A stretch of 64,000 nucleotides of DNA from Doryteuthis pealeii (taxonomy: Eukaryota > Mollusca > Cephalopoda > Myopsida > Loliginidae): assembly GCA_023376005.1 (NCBI GenBank), contig CM042145.1:19636907-19700906 (forward strand). The letters run 5' to 3'. Below, piece by piece: positions 10,600-20,904 of the stretch. Numbering within the stretch: the stretch's first letter is position 1; every line of letters begins with the position of its first letter. A model generated the notes under the pieces. That model did not search any database. It was not told the DNA's origin and worked only from the letters and a program-made list of their open reading frames with translations. Both the position numbers and the translations under genes were made by a program.

Positions 10600-10870
10600 G
10601 TGTGTGTGTGTGTTGAAAGGATAAATAAAGGAAAGAAAATGTTGAATGGATAAAAATGGTTTAATGAAATGCCAACACGTGTTTCGGTGGAGAGTTTGTC
10701 CATGTACACAGTGTATTCTATTTATTTTTATTTTTCAAAAGAATTTTTTATTTTGAATCTGAAATGAAATAATAATAATAATAATAGAAAAATATAAGCT
10801 ATTTAAGTATACAAAGAAAACAGCCTTCTTCAGGGCAAAATGTTTGATATTTGAAGTTAAGACGGTCAAA
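10600..10870 (-). repeat. Hammerhead-like element with the core split
   Basis: On the minus strand CCACCGAAACACGTGTTGGC (10690-10671) has GAAA followed by a palindromic ACACGTGT stem. A CUGAAGA-like segment (CCCTGAAGAAGGCTG, 10843-10829) lies about 140 bases away instead of next to it. Either an insertion has separated the two halves of a former ribozyme or the resemblance is chance. Confidence 0.3.
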
Positions 10871-11099
10871 ATACAGAGAATTTAGAAGTATTTGGAAAAA
10901 CGAATATATATATATATATTATATATATATAATAATATATATATATATATATATATATAAACAGGTTAATTGGTGTTAGGAATGGTTCTAAGCAGAGCCT
11001 TTTTTTAATATCAAAATTGGTATAGTCCATGGTGAGAGCTCAATGTACAATAATTGGGGGATTATATACAGTGCAATACGTTTAGCAAAGAAAGAAAAG

Positions 11100-11248
11100 G
11101 CTTAAATACTGGTCATATTAACAGTTTACTTCCAATATTAATCCACTTCATCAAACCGTGAATCCTAAGGATTTCCATAGTCTGATGAAGCTGATCAATA
11201 TCAGTGGAAATAAATTTATAACTGTTAATGACAAATATTTAAGTTTTT
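11100..11248 (+). repeat. Inverted-repeat element carrying a hammerhead-like motif
   Basis: The left arm CTTAAATACTGGTCATATTA (11101-11120) pairs imperfectly with the right arm TTAATGACAAATATTTAAG (11225-11243). The hammerhead-like core lies between them. Confidence 0.55.
11177..11225 (+). ncRNA. Hammerhead ribozyme-like motif 1
   Basis: CTGATGA at 11182-11188 and GAAA at 11207-11210. Stem II is CTGAT (11191-11195) with ATCAG (11200-11204). Stem III is a loopless ATAAA/TTTAT palindrome (11210-11219). Stem I ATAGT (11177-11181) pairs with ACTGT (11221-11225) through one G-T wobble. Predicted cleavage follows A11220. The 10.1-11.1 position is an A-G mismatch, so catalysis may be weak or lost. 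Confidence 0.55.
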
Positions 11249-11306
11249 TTCTTTGAGATATATGCTATATCTATAAGTAAAGTGCGCAATATCATTGATA
11301 ATGCAT

Positions 11307-11445
11307 GTATATCTAAGTGAGGTAGCGTGGACACGAAGTCAATGGCGCTTGGTAATGGACAATTTTTCGCCTAGGTGATTTTCAAACCTGTCAATTACCA
11401 AGCACTGTCGACTTTATCTCCACTTATATGTATATTGTTTGATAA
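11307..11445. repeat. Foldback element, about 140 bases
   Basis: GCGCTTGGTAATGGACA (11346-11362) pairs with TGTCAATTACCAAGCACT (11389-11406), and the outer arms CTAAGTGAGG and TCTCCACTTATATG also pair. On the minus strand the loop has GGCGAAAAATTGTC, loosely like a hammerhead 3' half, but no CUGANGA is preserved. Confidence 0.45.
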
Positions 11446-11584
11446 GTTCTTAATTGTGTCCGAGGGGGGGGGGAGTTTACCATACAATGACATTATTATT
11501 TGAATGAGATCTTCATTAGTTCTTTGACACTATTCAAAATGATTTCTCCAGGGGACATTTCTATGCTCGGATAGACAGGGAACA

Positions 11585-11925
11585 CCTGAAGAAGGGTGGA
11601 GGATACAGCAGCTGAATTGAGTATCTGGCCGCCATCCTTGGCCAGATGTAAAAGGACTTAAAGTAAGTAAGTCAATAAGTATCCGGTGGTATAGTATCCT
11701 TTGGTAAGTCCGACGTCCAAGTGAGCTAAGATTAGAATCGGGCAGTATAAATACACCGCCAACAGCAGCACTGCCAGTGATTGGATAAGAAGGCTGGTCA
11801 CATGGTAGTTGATGAGTCTATAAGTAGAAGTGACTACTTGCCTCATGCCTTATATACAACAAAAATTCCAACAGTTGTTTTTTTATATACCACAATAAAG
11901 ATGAGGACAACAGTCCAAAAAAAAT
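11585..11925. mobile_element. LTR-2-like segment followed by a SINE-D tail fragment
   Basis: 11680-11878 has GTCTATAAGTAGAAGTGACT, CCTTATATACAAC and ends TTCCAACA, like 1494-1747. 11890-11915 is the SINE-D tail block AATAAAGATGAGGACAACAG. ACCTGAAGAAGGGTGGAGG at 11586 is another tail relative. Confidence 0.4.
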
Positions 11926-12014
11926 CAAAATTAACTACAAAATAAACTGAAATATCTACTTGTAGAAAATGAATAATCCCTTTCAAGGGTGTCAGCTTTT
12001 TTTATTCTATCAGG

Positions 12015-12051
<37 letters not shown>

Positions 12052-12165
12052 CTGGGCAGGTAAAATAGTTATGGGAGAGTGGTTTTATCAAACTTTCATA
12101 ACCTACACTCTTCTTCTACAACCATCATTGTGTACCAATGATTTTTGTGTCATGATATCTGGAGT

Positions 12166-12902
12166 GATGTTGATAGCTTTTTGATTTAGTGCGTCCTGGG
12201 ATGTACATATTTGCATTGAATGAGTCCCCGGGAAAATTAATGGGTCCCAACTAAAGTTTCTTAATAGATTGTAGGGTTTTATTTATGATCTGGGGAAATA
12301 ACTAAAGCCGCCTAAATCCTACCTTGTAACCTATCCTGTGAAATTCATTTTTAAGAAACTCTTGAAATGTATTTCCAATTAGTTTGAAATGATGAGGGAA
12401 GAAAAGAGAAAAATACTGGGACGCATAGATATGATTTTACAGTAATCTGAACATTAGCTACATAAATGAGAGTAGTCTTCCCTTGTTTATTTTACTTTGC
12501 GGAAGCCATATATTTTGCTCGGCCATTTCATTTCACTGTAAATCTACACTGAAAATACGAATTTGTTTGATAATGATGCATGTTTTAACACAAAAATATC
12601 ATAAAATGTGTTCTTGATAACAATTAAGTTCATTTCAAATAATGCGCAAGCACAATTAAGAACACATTTTATGATATTTTCATGTTAAAACATGCAGTTG
12701 TATTGATTCAAACAAATTTGTATTTTCAGTGTAGATTTACTTTGAAATAAAAATGGCCGACCAAAACATATGGCTGCCTCAAAGGGAAATAAACAAGGGG
12801 AGGTTACTCTCATTTATGTAGCTAATGTTCAGATTACTGATTTTACTGTATCCTTCTAGGTTTTTGTGTGTCAGGGACGCAGGACACGTATCTATCAGCA
12901 TC
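12166..12902 (+). mobile_element. MITE-X copy 2, split by a foldback element
   Basis: Ends GATGTTGATAG (12166-12176) and CTATCAGCATC (12892-12902). The interior matches copy 1 up to GGACGCATAGATATG and resumes at TTTTACTGTATCC, with the foldback between. Confidence 0.75.
12440..12838. mobile_element. Foldback element FB-1, copy 1
   Basis: Nearly the whole element is a long inverted repeat: CAGTAATCTGAACATTAGCT at the left and AGCTAATGTTCAGATTACTG at the right, with a short centre near ATGCGCAAGCAC. It lies in MITE-X and is flanked by ATTTTA on each side, a likely short target-site duplication. A second copy is at 33477-33848. Non-coding; superfamily unknown. Confidence 0.8.
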
Positions 12903-12922
12903 TCTGTATTTTATTATGATAA

Positions 12923-13330
12923 TCTATCTATACATATATAAAGGGCAGTTATGTGTATGTCCGTAGAAAACTTCGAAAATAAAACAATTAATGACAAAGT
13001 AAATATATATACACATTAAATATCACCAGGGCTTGGTTTTTGAGCAAAAATAATAGACATTTGATTTATATTCATGAAGATAATTAAAAAATAAAATTTG
13101 AATGATAACAGCATGGAATTTTTTTTTTCATTTAATATTTTAGATAGTAGACATTAACATTTCTTTTCAGAGTAGCTGGATCAATGCAAGGTCTATTTTT
13201 TTTTTTTACATGGGAATTTAAATGGAGCATCCCACGAGGATTCAACTCACGATTCAGTAATAATGGATCTACGAGACTAACTTAAAAAAAATCGCCTTCT
13301 ACCCAGGCAACGCCGGGTAGCCGCTTCTAG
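12923..13330 (+). mobile_element. Non-autonomous Helitron, second family
   Basis: The 5' end is TCTATCTATACATATATAAA then GGGCAGTTATGTGTATG, the classic Helitron start. The 3' end is the hairpin ACCCAGGCAACGCCGGGT (13301-13318), about eight bases, then CTAG (13327-13330), followed by T. About 408 bases with no protein coding. The interior holds a SINE-F-like fragment (13223-13275). Confidence 0.8.
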
Positions 13331-13334
13331 TAAC

Positions 13335-14330
13335 TAATAAAGGATTTATTCTTCTGTGTTGCTTTTGTTGATATCAAATTTTGATTAATCCATTTATAAG
13401 AGGTTCACCGAGTATTAACTCTGGTTCTTATAAAACATTGGGTTACCTAAAGGATAAATATCCAATGTTGAACACTTCGGTTAGGAAAACGACAAACACG
13501 TTAGTTACGTTTATAAGGCTTTATTATAACATGTATAGGGGAACGAAGTTCCCCAGACTATAAAATGTCACAAGAGTCCAAACATACACAGTAATGTTCA
13601 TATACAAAATAGGTGGAAACCACTTACTGTGAGCAGTGTCGTGTCTGTGGCGTCTGGCATGCACCATAGGTGTCTGCTGGAGAGAGGTGACAAGCACGTC
13701 CAGGCTTGTTCAGTGGCATCAGAAGAAGAGGGTTCCCTCCTTGGGTTCCTGTGTCACGTGACCACAATAGGGTCTCTAGACACAGGAGATTTACCAAAAC
13801 CCTCAGAAAAGGGAGACTGCCCTTACACATTCTTTGTATTGATTCACACAATAAAAATCCATGGGTGAAGAACGGAAATTCTTTTCCATAGAAATGGTGG
13901 CTTTGAGCAATATACTGTAAACGTATCCTAGAATGTCTCTTCAGTGTTATCTCATGGTCAGGATAAGACGGGTCTTCTTTCTTACCTACTATTAGTACCA
14001 TGTAAACTTTATTATATTATTATAAAATCTTTATTATATTCATAATATGCAAAACATTTTTGGATTGTCTCTAATCCCGCTAAAAGCCAAGCCTCCGAAA
14101 CATTCGTTTAGTCAACCATTGTTCAAAAAATTCAGGGAGATAAGTAGATAGTTACCATAGTTTGCTTCGCTCAGGTGGAGGGCACAATAGTGGGGGCACC
14201 TCGTGACAACTAAGCTCACTCTCAATAGATTGCAAGTTTAGCTTGCTAGCTATCTGTCTTTGGTAGACATCCCAGCAACAGAAGAAGCAGTGAACATGAA
14301 ATGCCAAAATACATTAAAAAAAGCCTATTC
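13335..14330. other. Unassigned; moderately GC-rich block 13470-14000
   Basis: 13470-14000 has GGGGAACGAAGTTCCCC and a reversed poly-A-signal-like TTTATTATAA, which suggests LTR or UTR sequence on the minus strand. The open frame of about 125 codons on that strand looks like no protein I know. 14160-14290 is weakly SINE-like. Confidence 0.3.
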
Positions 14331-14334
14331 TTAC

Positions 14335-14725
14335 CCGCTACAAGTATTACCTGTTAGATGGTCTTCTTTCTTGCCCGCTACAAGTATTACCTGTTAGATG
14401 GTCTTCTTTCTTGCCCGCTACAAGTATTACCTGTTAGATGGTCTTCTTTCTTGCCCGCTACAAGTATTACCTGTTACCTGGTCTTCTTTCTTGCCCGCTA
14501 CAAGTATTACCTGTTACCTGGTCTTCTCTCTTGCCCGCTACAAGTATTACCTGTTACCTGGTCTTCTCTCTCACCTGCTACAAGTATTACCTGTTACCCG
14601 CTACAAGTATTACCTGTTACCTGGTCTTCTCTCTTGCCCGCTACAAGTATTACCTGTTACCTGGTCTTCTCTCTGCCCGCTACAAGTATTACTTACCTGG
14701 TCTTCTTTCTTACCCGCTACTAGTA
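14335..14725 (+). repeat. 40-base minisatellite, about nine to ten units
   Basis: The unit contains TCTTTCTTGCCCGCTACAAG followed by TATTACCTGTTAGATGG or TATTACCTGTTACCTGG. The period is 40 bases, not a multiple of three, so the same peptide-like pattern appears in all three frames. The 3' units are shortened and diverged. Confidence 0.95.
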
Positions 14726-14739
14726 CCATGCAAACTAGT

Positions 14740-15250
14740 ATTACTTGTTAAATGGTCGGTTTACTGGCAACTAAACTGGCACCCCCCATCAGGCATGCCT
14801 TGGCTTGTCTGGTGAGGTGGGTGTGTGGTCACCCAGCATCTCTAAAAACAAGAGCTGTCAAAGGGTGGATGAGCTCCAGGGGAGCCAACGGCCATCCACA
14901 TCTATAGTACTAGGATTGGGGTACTTATTACACACACAACACAACCTGGCTCTAGTGTGCAAACGTTGGGGCTTCCGGGGAGGCTTGCCTCTCGTGAAGT
15001 GACTCAATACTACCCAAGACAGCACCCTGCAGCAGCTCGACAGCCCAGTTGTCTCGGACTTTCCCCTGCCACTGGACCAACTGCAAGACTACCAATATAG
15101 TGGACTGGGGTCTGTGCGTCCTCTTTCCACTTAAGAAATCTCACACACAAGTTTCACTTATTTTATGGGGCCGACAAAAGTTTTAGGCCTTCTTGACAAT
15201 AGACTTTCTCTCCCATTGGGCCCGCTGAGAACTATTATCCCAGCTAGCAT
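14740..15250. other. Unassigned, more GC-rich than its surroundings
   Basis: Contains GGGCTTCCGGGGAGGCTTGC and GGCCGACAAAAGTTTTAGGC. It has no long open frame and no second copy that I noticed. It could be the 5' or inner part of a retroelement whose ORF2 tail follows at 15686, but the two are not shown to be connected. Confidence 0.3.
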
Positions 15251-15254
15251 TTTA

Positions 15255-15545
15255 GGTACTTTATAGCATAGTTATTTACTAAGCCTAGCTTAGATGTGGT
15301 ACAAGGCCAGGAGTATGGGGTGCCCAATGAGAATCAAACTCACTAACAATGGTCTGTAAATCTATCTTGCTAACCATTACACCACGTGAGGTGCCCAATG
15401 TATTTTTTATAGTTATTTACTAAGCGTAGCTTAGATGCGGCACAAAACCAGAAGTATGGTGCGCCCAGTGAGAATCGAACTCACTAACAATGGTCTGAAA
15501 ATCTATCTTGCTAACCATTACACCATGTAAGGTTGTTGACTTTAT
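15255..15545 (-). mobile_element. Two tandem SINE-F copies
   Basis: On the minus strand each has TGGTGTAATGGTTAGCAAGA (A-box-like) and GAGTTCGATTCTCACTGGGC or a close variant (B-box-like), as in a tRNA-derived SINE. The two copies (about 15255-15395 and 15405-15545) are strongly alike and in the same orientation. Confidence 0.75.
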
Positions 15546-15685
15546 AGTATAAATATAAGAATTCTGAATATTGCATACCTGAGTGGGTATTTATGGGGTA
15601 GTTAGTTGGTTGGTTTTCTACCAATCAGATATTTTGAGATCCTTTCCTGCTGTTATATACCCGTATCAAATATCGGGTAGTATAA

Positions 15686-16131
15686 AGTGCCCAACACGGT
15701 CATGCTGGATTGCGCCGACACGAACAGCATGTTCTCCATTCTCTGTGAGAGGTGCCTTTGCTGGCTTGGTCAAGAGAATGGAAAATTGGCTGCATCCCAA
15801 AAGATCTTTTGTACGGCAAATTAGAAAAAGGCTCCCGATCGGTTGGTAGACCACGCCTACGATTTAAAGATGTCTGCAGGAGAGTCATGAGGATATGCCA
15901 TATTGACACAAACACGTGGGAGGTAGATGCAAAAAATAGAGCAGCCTGGCACCTTAACGTTAAGCAAGGCACGGAGAGGGGTGAGGTAGAGAGGAGAGTA
16001 GCCTCGACAGCAAAGAGAGCCAGAAAGAGGGAGAAAAGACAGCAGCCCAAGAAAGGATCACAGTTTGTGTGCATTCAGTGCACCAAAGACTGTCACTCAA
16101 GAATTGGCCTGCAGAGTCACTTGCGCAGATA
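15686..16131 (+). pseudogene. C-terminal end of a non-LTR retrotransposon ORF2 (frameshifted)
   Basis: The first part reads MLDCADTNSMFSILCERCLC then WLGQ in one frame. Near 15775-15790 the frame shifts, and IPKDLLYGKLEKGSRSVGRP then RLRFKDVC continues to RGEVERR and a C2H2-like end (CIQCTKDCHSRIGLQSH). This order is typical of the tail after the reverse transcriptase of CR1/Jockey/RTE-type LINE proteins; the RT itself is absent, so the copy is 5' truncated. The stop is at 16129-16131, followed by T-rich sequence and a short 3' UTR-like stretch with GCCATCGTCCTTAGTGGAC. Confidence 0.8.
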
Positions 16132-16139
16132 AAATCTTT

Positions 16140-16870
16140 TTTTTCTTGTTTTTTTTTTTTATACTACGCCATCGTCCTTAGTGGACAGAAAGGTGCCAAC
16201 AAAAACATTGGGTATATAAGAGAGAGAGAGAGACATATTAGAGACTTACTTTAGAGATAATGGATGGTCTTCTTATTTGATTACTTCATTTCTCTGGTTA
16301 CTTCTTGCTGGTTCTTGCTGATTCTTCTAACTGCTTCTTGTTATCTGTTCTGTCCGACATGTTGTTGTCTTGTCTAGTTGAGTTCTAATTCTTCTGTTCT
16401 TCTAAGTCTTCTAACTGCTGGGCTGGGCTGGGCTTTGCTTGTTTTTAATTAAATAAACTGACAAGACTTTTTGTTGGTTGATCAAGCTTTTATTTATTAA
16501 AATAATGATTCCACCGCGGTTTTAGATGACTCAGCAGAGACAGACAAACATGTTCACTCTGCTTCCAAGTCGGGTCGAATCTAATAACTAAACTAACTAT
16601 TCCCACATCTCTGTACCGGAGTCATCTAAAATGCCCAATGGTTATGGAAATCTACCTGCCTCCACTTTTGATTCTAACAAACTTTATTTAAAACTAACTA
16701 CAGGGTCTGCTCACAATTCACATGAACTCTCATTAATTGTAATGCTGCTGATTTGTTTTTAGCCAATGAGGAGCTCTGGTTTCATTTTTTCTCTGATTAT
16801 TACCATATAAGATGTCAGCCTTCTTATATCCGATTCGTTTTTTGTTGGTTTTTTTTTTTTTTTTTTTTTT
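16140..16870. other. Unassigned; LTR- or UTR-like with AATAAA near 16451
   Basis: Runs of TTCTTCTAAC and GGGCTGGGCTG, then AAATAAACTGACAAGAC. 16490-16760 has no open frame. A GA repeat lies at 16215-16230. Ends in a long T run before the next SINE. Confidence 0.3.
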
Positions 16871-16877
16871 TTTTAAA

Positions 16878-17128
16878 GGACCAGTTTAGCTCAGTCAGTA
16901 GAGCACTTGCCTAGGAATCACGAGGTTCTTGGTTCGATAACAGCCCTCGCCAACTCAGCGTATGAGTAGCACAGGGATCTGTGCGGTAAAGTGAGGAGCT
17001 AATGGTAAGTGTGGCGCTCTACCTCAGATGCAAAAATAATCTCTTTGGTCTAGCATTAGTGAAAAGGGGATAGACTCTCTCGCTGTATGGCTGATACCGA
17101 CATTAGGCCACCCCGTCGACTTTACTTT
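16878..17128 (+). mobile_element. SINE-A, full length
   Basis: TTTAGCTCAGTCAGTAGAGC (A-box-like) and GGTTCGATAACAGCC (B-box-like), then GCGTATGAGTAGCACAGGG and the conserved body to GACTTTACTTTTTT. This is one of the best-preserved copies. Confidence 0.9.
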
Positions 17129-17464
17129 TTTTCTATTTTCTTTTGGTAATATAACCTGAAAAAATGGAATTGACTGAAGTGTAGTAACTGTTTTATATTG
17201 TTTAACATTTCTGAATAAATGAATCCTCAGTTTTATTGGACAAATTTCAAAGCTTCTTTTCTTAAAGAGCAAAAATTAATAGTATAAATTGAGAAAAAAA
17301 AAACAAATTTCAGCCGCTATATCTTCCGACCATCCTCAGGTGTTTCCTGTGTATCCAAAGTATAGCAATGAGCCAACCTGGGAAATCATTTTGAGTAGTT
17401 TGACTGCTGATCAAACAAAGCACCAAAGAATGAGATCTTTGAAAGTTCTTTGATGCCTTTACCA

Positions 17465-17620
17465 AGAATAAATAACCTAGTCTGCCCTACTATTTACCCA
17501 CAGATAGTGGGGGTGGAGATGGGTTTATGCTTTTCCCAAAGTGTGAAGTGAAATACAAACAGCCTCATCCAAGGTTTGAACTTTTGTCATTAATTCTGTT
17601 TCCTATGACAATGACTCTTA
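17465..17620 (-). mobile_element. SINE-B fragment
   Basis: Contains AGTCTGCCCTACTATTTACC and CTTTTCCCAAAGTGTGAAGT, which match the middle of SINE-B in reverse. Confidence 0.6.
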
Positions 17621-17624
17621 CTGA

Positions 17625-18330
17625 GTGCCTCTAATGTAAAATACCCTGTAGTTATTTACCTCGCATCCCACGTATGCGGGTGTGACACAAGGCCTTTTAA
17701 TGTGGGACCACCCACGAACCGAAGCTCGTGGGATGGTGGGTGCAAAAAATGCGTTGATCCTATCGGCATTCCCTCTCAAGGGAGGCACCTCAGGCACTGG
17801 GCAATAAACCCAGCACTGCCCCTTTAAATCAAAGGGGCAGGTTTTGTCTGGGGATAGCCCCCTAGGATCTACACTCTTAATTACTGTGACAGAGAACACG
17901 AGGTGAGTGGTGGGCATGAAGGCTTGCCGTATTCTTGAAGAAAGTGGGCTAGGCTTTGCCTAGCGTGTAGGACCGATCTAGAATCGAACCTGCGTCCTTC
18001 AGAATGCGAAAGGGCGACACATTGGTGCGGGCACCGGAGTCGAGATGCCACAGTCCCATATGTGAGCGCAGACGCCTGGATGATGGGGGAAACAGTGTAT
18101 AAGTAGAAGTGGGGTGACGGCAGAAACGAGTGTTGTGACATTAGCTGCTAAGTATTGTATCGACAACGACGAAGTCGGTGTTTTTGCCTGTGAGAAGGCG
18201 TTTGATTTGCTTCTTTTTGCTGCCCCCCCCCTCAACAAAGACCTGTTGATTTAAATAGTTATTTTTCCCCCTCTATTCTTTTTCCTTCTAGAATTACTTA
18301 ACCGGTCCAGGGCTAAAGTCACTGGACCCC
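17625..18330. other. GC-richer unassigned block
   Basis: Includes GCATCCCACGTATGCGGGTG, a near-palindrome CCACCCACGAACC/GGGATGGTGGGTG, GGTCCAGGGCTAAAGTCACT near 18305, and TATAAGTAGAAGTGG near 18098 that also occurs in LTR-2 repeats. Minus-strand frames of 80-100 codons look non-protein-like. Probably retroelement LTR or leader sequence, family unknown. Confidence 0.35.
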
Positions 18331-18443
18331 TCCCCTCGCCAAAAAAAAATACCCTGTAAATCAATACAATTTTCTATAAATAAATGACAATGCATAGAGT
18401 TGATCAAATGAATACATTTCAGAAAAATGACCAATGGGGTTTT

Positions 18444-18656
18444 TGTTAGGAAGACCTAACAAAAATAGAGTTGCTCCCCTTGATCAGTAGGGGACTGTTG
18501 GGAGCCCGGAAGTGGGTTTTCCGCCATTACACTTTTGGATTGGGGTTCCTACTGAGTGGAATGCATATGCACAGCACAGTTGAGCTAGTTAAGTCACTTT
18601 TAGGGTTGAAGCATTCTCTACCCTGTGTTTAATAAAACCTTGTTAATTTTCCAACA
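18444..18656 (+). mobile_element. Short LTR-like sequence
   Basis: Starts TGTTAGGAAGACCTAACA and ends TTTTCCAACA, has GGAGCCCGGAAGTGGGTTTT inside and AATAAA at 18631. TG...CA ends and a late poly-A signal fit an LTR of about 213 bases. No target-site duplication was found. Confidence 0.4.
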
Positions 18657-18847
18657 ACCTGGTCTTGCATTATAATCCAGTCTTCCATATTTTATCTGTA
18701 TGTAAAAACATAACCAATTATTATTTTATGTGGTATTATGTGAATTTAAGGCTTTTGGTCATTTTTGGTGCTCCTTCTTATGGGTTGTCAAGCTGAAAAG
18801 GAATTAAAGGGTAGAGACAAAGACAAACAGCATTTTTAGGCTTATAT

Positions 18848-19128
18848 ACAAACCCCTCCGCATGGGCAGGATGTGACACAAGGTCAATTTCTTAAGCGGA
18901 ATTTAACAGGTTTGAATTCAGATTTTTCCTTCTCCTAGACTGGTTACCTAGCCAAGGTTAAAGAGCCCAGTCTGCCCTACTATTTACCCATAGCTGGAGG
19001 GAGAATAATTGGATTCATACCTTTCCCAAGGATATTAGCACTATGTGAAATCCAAACAGCTTCGTCCAGGATTTGAATTCGGGTTGACGAGTCCATTTCC
19101 TAAGACTCTAACTATTAGGCCACACACC
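18848..19128 (-). mobile_element. SINE-B, near full length
   Basis: Plus-strand text runs CCCCTCCGCATGGGCAGGAT (tail), AGACTGGTTACCTAGCCAAG, CTACTATTTACCCATAGCTG, then the tRNA-like head ending TAACTATTAGGCCACACAC. Confidence 0.85.
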
Positions 19129-19134
19129 TCTGCA

Positions 19135-19265
19135 CATAAAAAACTAAGCTTAGGTTTGGCACAAGGCCGCGAGTATGGGGCATCCAGTGAGGATTGAATT
19201 CACTATTCAGTAGCAATGGATCTGCGAGTTTAGCTTTCTAACAATTACACCATGATGGGACGTCA
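19135..19265 (-). mobile_element. SINE-F
   Basis: The minus strand has TGGTGTAATTGTTAGAAAGC (A-box-like) and GTGAATTCAATCCTCACTGG (B-box-like). The plus strand has GGCACAAGGCCGCGAGTATG, shared with 15290 and 23410. Confidence 0.7.
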
Positions 19266-19593
19266 TAGGTTCATAACTATTTCATGGAGAGAAAATTTCT
19301 TCCTGTGCCTATCGTTACATCTGTACCCAGTAAAAGCCTGAGTTTGAATGGCCAAGAGATCTTCTTGACACCAGGAAGTGGGTCCTTTTCTCTGTGTATG
19401 CCCAGAGGATTCTTCCTGTCTGAGGACTCATGGGAGATATTTGTTTTTAAATTTATTTTATTTCATTTTAAAAAAGAGACAAAGACAATTCTATTTTGTC
19501 TCCCAACACAAAGTTCATTTATTTTCAATCAAATAATTTCAAGTACCGTTATAAAGAATATCAATGATGAATAATATTTTAACAGATTGTTCT

Positions 19594-19860
19594 TGGTTAA
19601 ATCGAACATAACAGACTTAATTTCCACCATCGTATGTCACCCCGCTGAAAGAAAAAAAATACCAAAAATCAGGGAATTAACCGACTTTAATGAAATTTTC
19701 AGTGTTGATATATTAATGAATAGAAGATGTAATGCACCAGTTATTTTATTCAAAGACTTTTACATTTTTTCAGGACAGTTAACTTTGAATCACGTATCTT
19801 TGAGAAACCTCAAAGATAAGTGGTTCAAAGTTAACTGACCTGAAAAATTAAAATTTCATT
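19594..19860. mobile_element. Foldback element FB-2, partial copy
   Basis: Contains TTAAATCGAACATAACAGAC, CCACCATCGTATGTCACCCC and GACAGTTAACTTTGAATCAC, which match the left arm of 45498-45925. The short inner arm CAGTTAACTTTGAATCACG / GTTCAAAGTTAACTGACC is present; the outer right arm is missing. Confidence 0.7.
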
Positions 19861-19914
19861 TTTTTTAATCACTGGCCATAGTGAATATTTTCATGGTATG
19901 TATCAAATGATATA

Positions 19915-20515
19915 TACAAGGTGTCAAAAAAGCATCAAGATGTTTTTGTACTTTTTGACACACTTTGTATTCTGAAAAAAAATTACGTTCCATTCATTCT
20001 TCATTTCTATCTTGGTAAATACAACTTTAAACTTGATACTTTTTTGACACACCTTGTATTCTGAAAAAAATAACGTTCCATTCATTCTTCATTTCTATCT
20101 TGGTAAATACAACTTTAAACTTGATACTTTTTTGACACACCTTGTATTCTGAAGACAAAATAACGTTCCATTCATTCTTCATTTCTATCTTGGTAAATAC
20201 AACTTTAAACTTGATACTTTTTTGACACACCTTGTATTCTGAAGACAAAATAACATTCCATTCATTCTTCATTTCTATCTTGGTAAATACAACTTTAAAC
20301 TTGATACTTTTTTGACACACCTTGTATTCTGAAGACAAAATAACGTTCCATTCATTCTTCATTTCTATCTTGGTAAATACAACTTTAAACTTGATACTTT
20401 TTTGACACATCTTGTATTCTGAAAAAATTTATGAATGGAACGTTATTTTTTTTCAGAATACAAGGCATGTCTAAAAGTACAAAAAATCTTGATACTTTTT
20501 TTGACACACCTTGTA
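19915..20515. repeat. 90-base tandem array of mariner-like terminal units
   Basis: TTTTTTGACACACCTTGTAT recurs every 90 bases from about 20041 to 20410, with near-identical spacers (ATTCATTCTTCATTTCTATC, TTGGTAAATACAACTTTAAA). One end has the opposite orientation (ATACAAGGTGTCAAAAAAGC; TTCAGAATACAAGGCATGTC). The 90-base period is a multiple of three, which explains a repetitive minus-strand frame that is not a gene. Confidence 0.9.
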
Positions 20516-20544
20516 TATATCAGATACTATATTAATAGTGTATA

Positions 20545-20790
20545 TATTCTATTCTCTCTCTCTCTCTCTCTCTCTCTAAATAACTTCACTGCTGATTTGA
20601 TTTTAAACAAAACCCTTCTTTTCTAAGTTGGAGTCAACTCAACAATTCTTATTATCTTATTACATGAACATTTAAAGAAATATTTCCGTAACTGCAGAAG
20701 GTATTATAAGTTATATCTTTCTCTCTCTCTCTCTCTCTCTTTATCTATCTCTCTTTATCTCTCTCTCTCTCTCCTTTTCTTTTCTTTTAA
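20545..20790 (+). repeat. CT microsatellites
   Basis: (CT)n runs at about 20552-20577 and 20720-20773, with TATCT interruptions in the second. Confidence 0.9.
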
Positions 20791-20904
20791 GCATCTTTTA
20801 ATTTTTCTGATGATTTCTAGTATTCCAACAACTTCAAATATTTTAACAACAAATGAATTTTTTTTTTTTTTTTTTATTGTTGTTCTAATTTAAGGATGGA
20901 GTAG

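Noticed and set aside
13624..14001. 125-codon minus-strand frame as a gene
   Set aside because: No recognisable domain, lies in an LTR/UTR-like block, and has an overlapping open frame on the other strand.
16878..16950. A functional tRNA gene at the SINE-A head
   Set aside because: A and B boxes are present, but the anticodon arm and T arm do not fold into a full cloverleaf, and the same head recurs in every SINE-A copy.
20027..20410. 127-codon repetitive minus-strand frame
   Set aside because: Created by the 90-base tandem array, whose period is a multiple of three.
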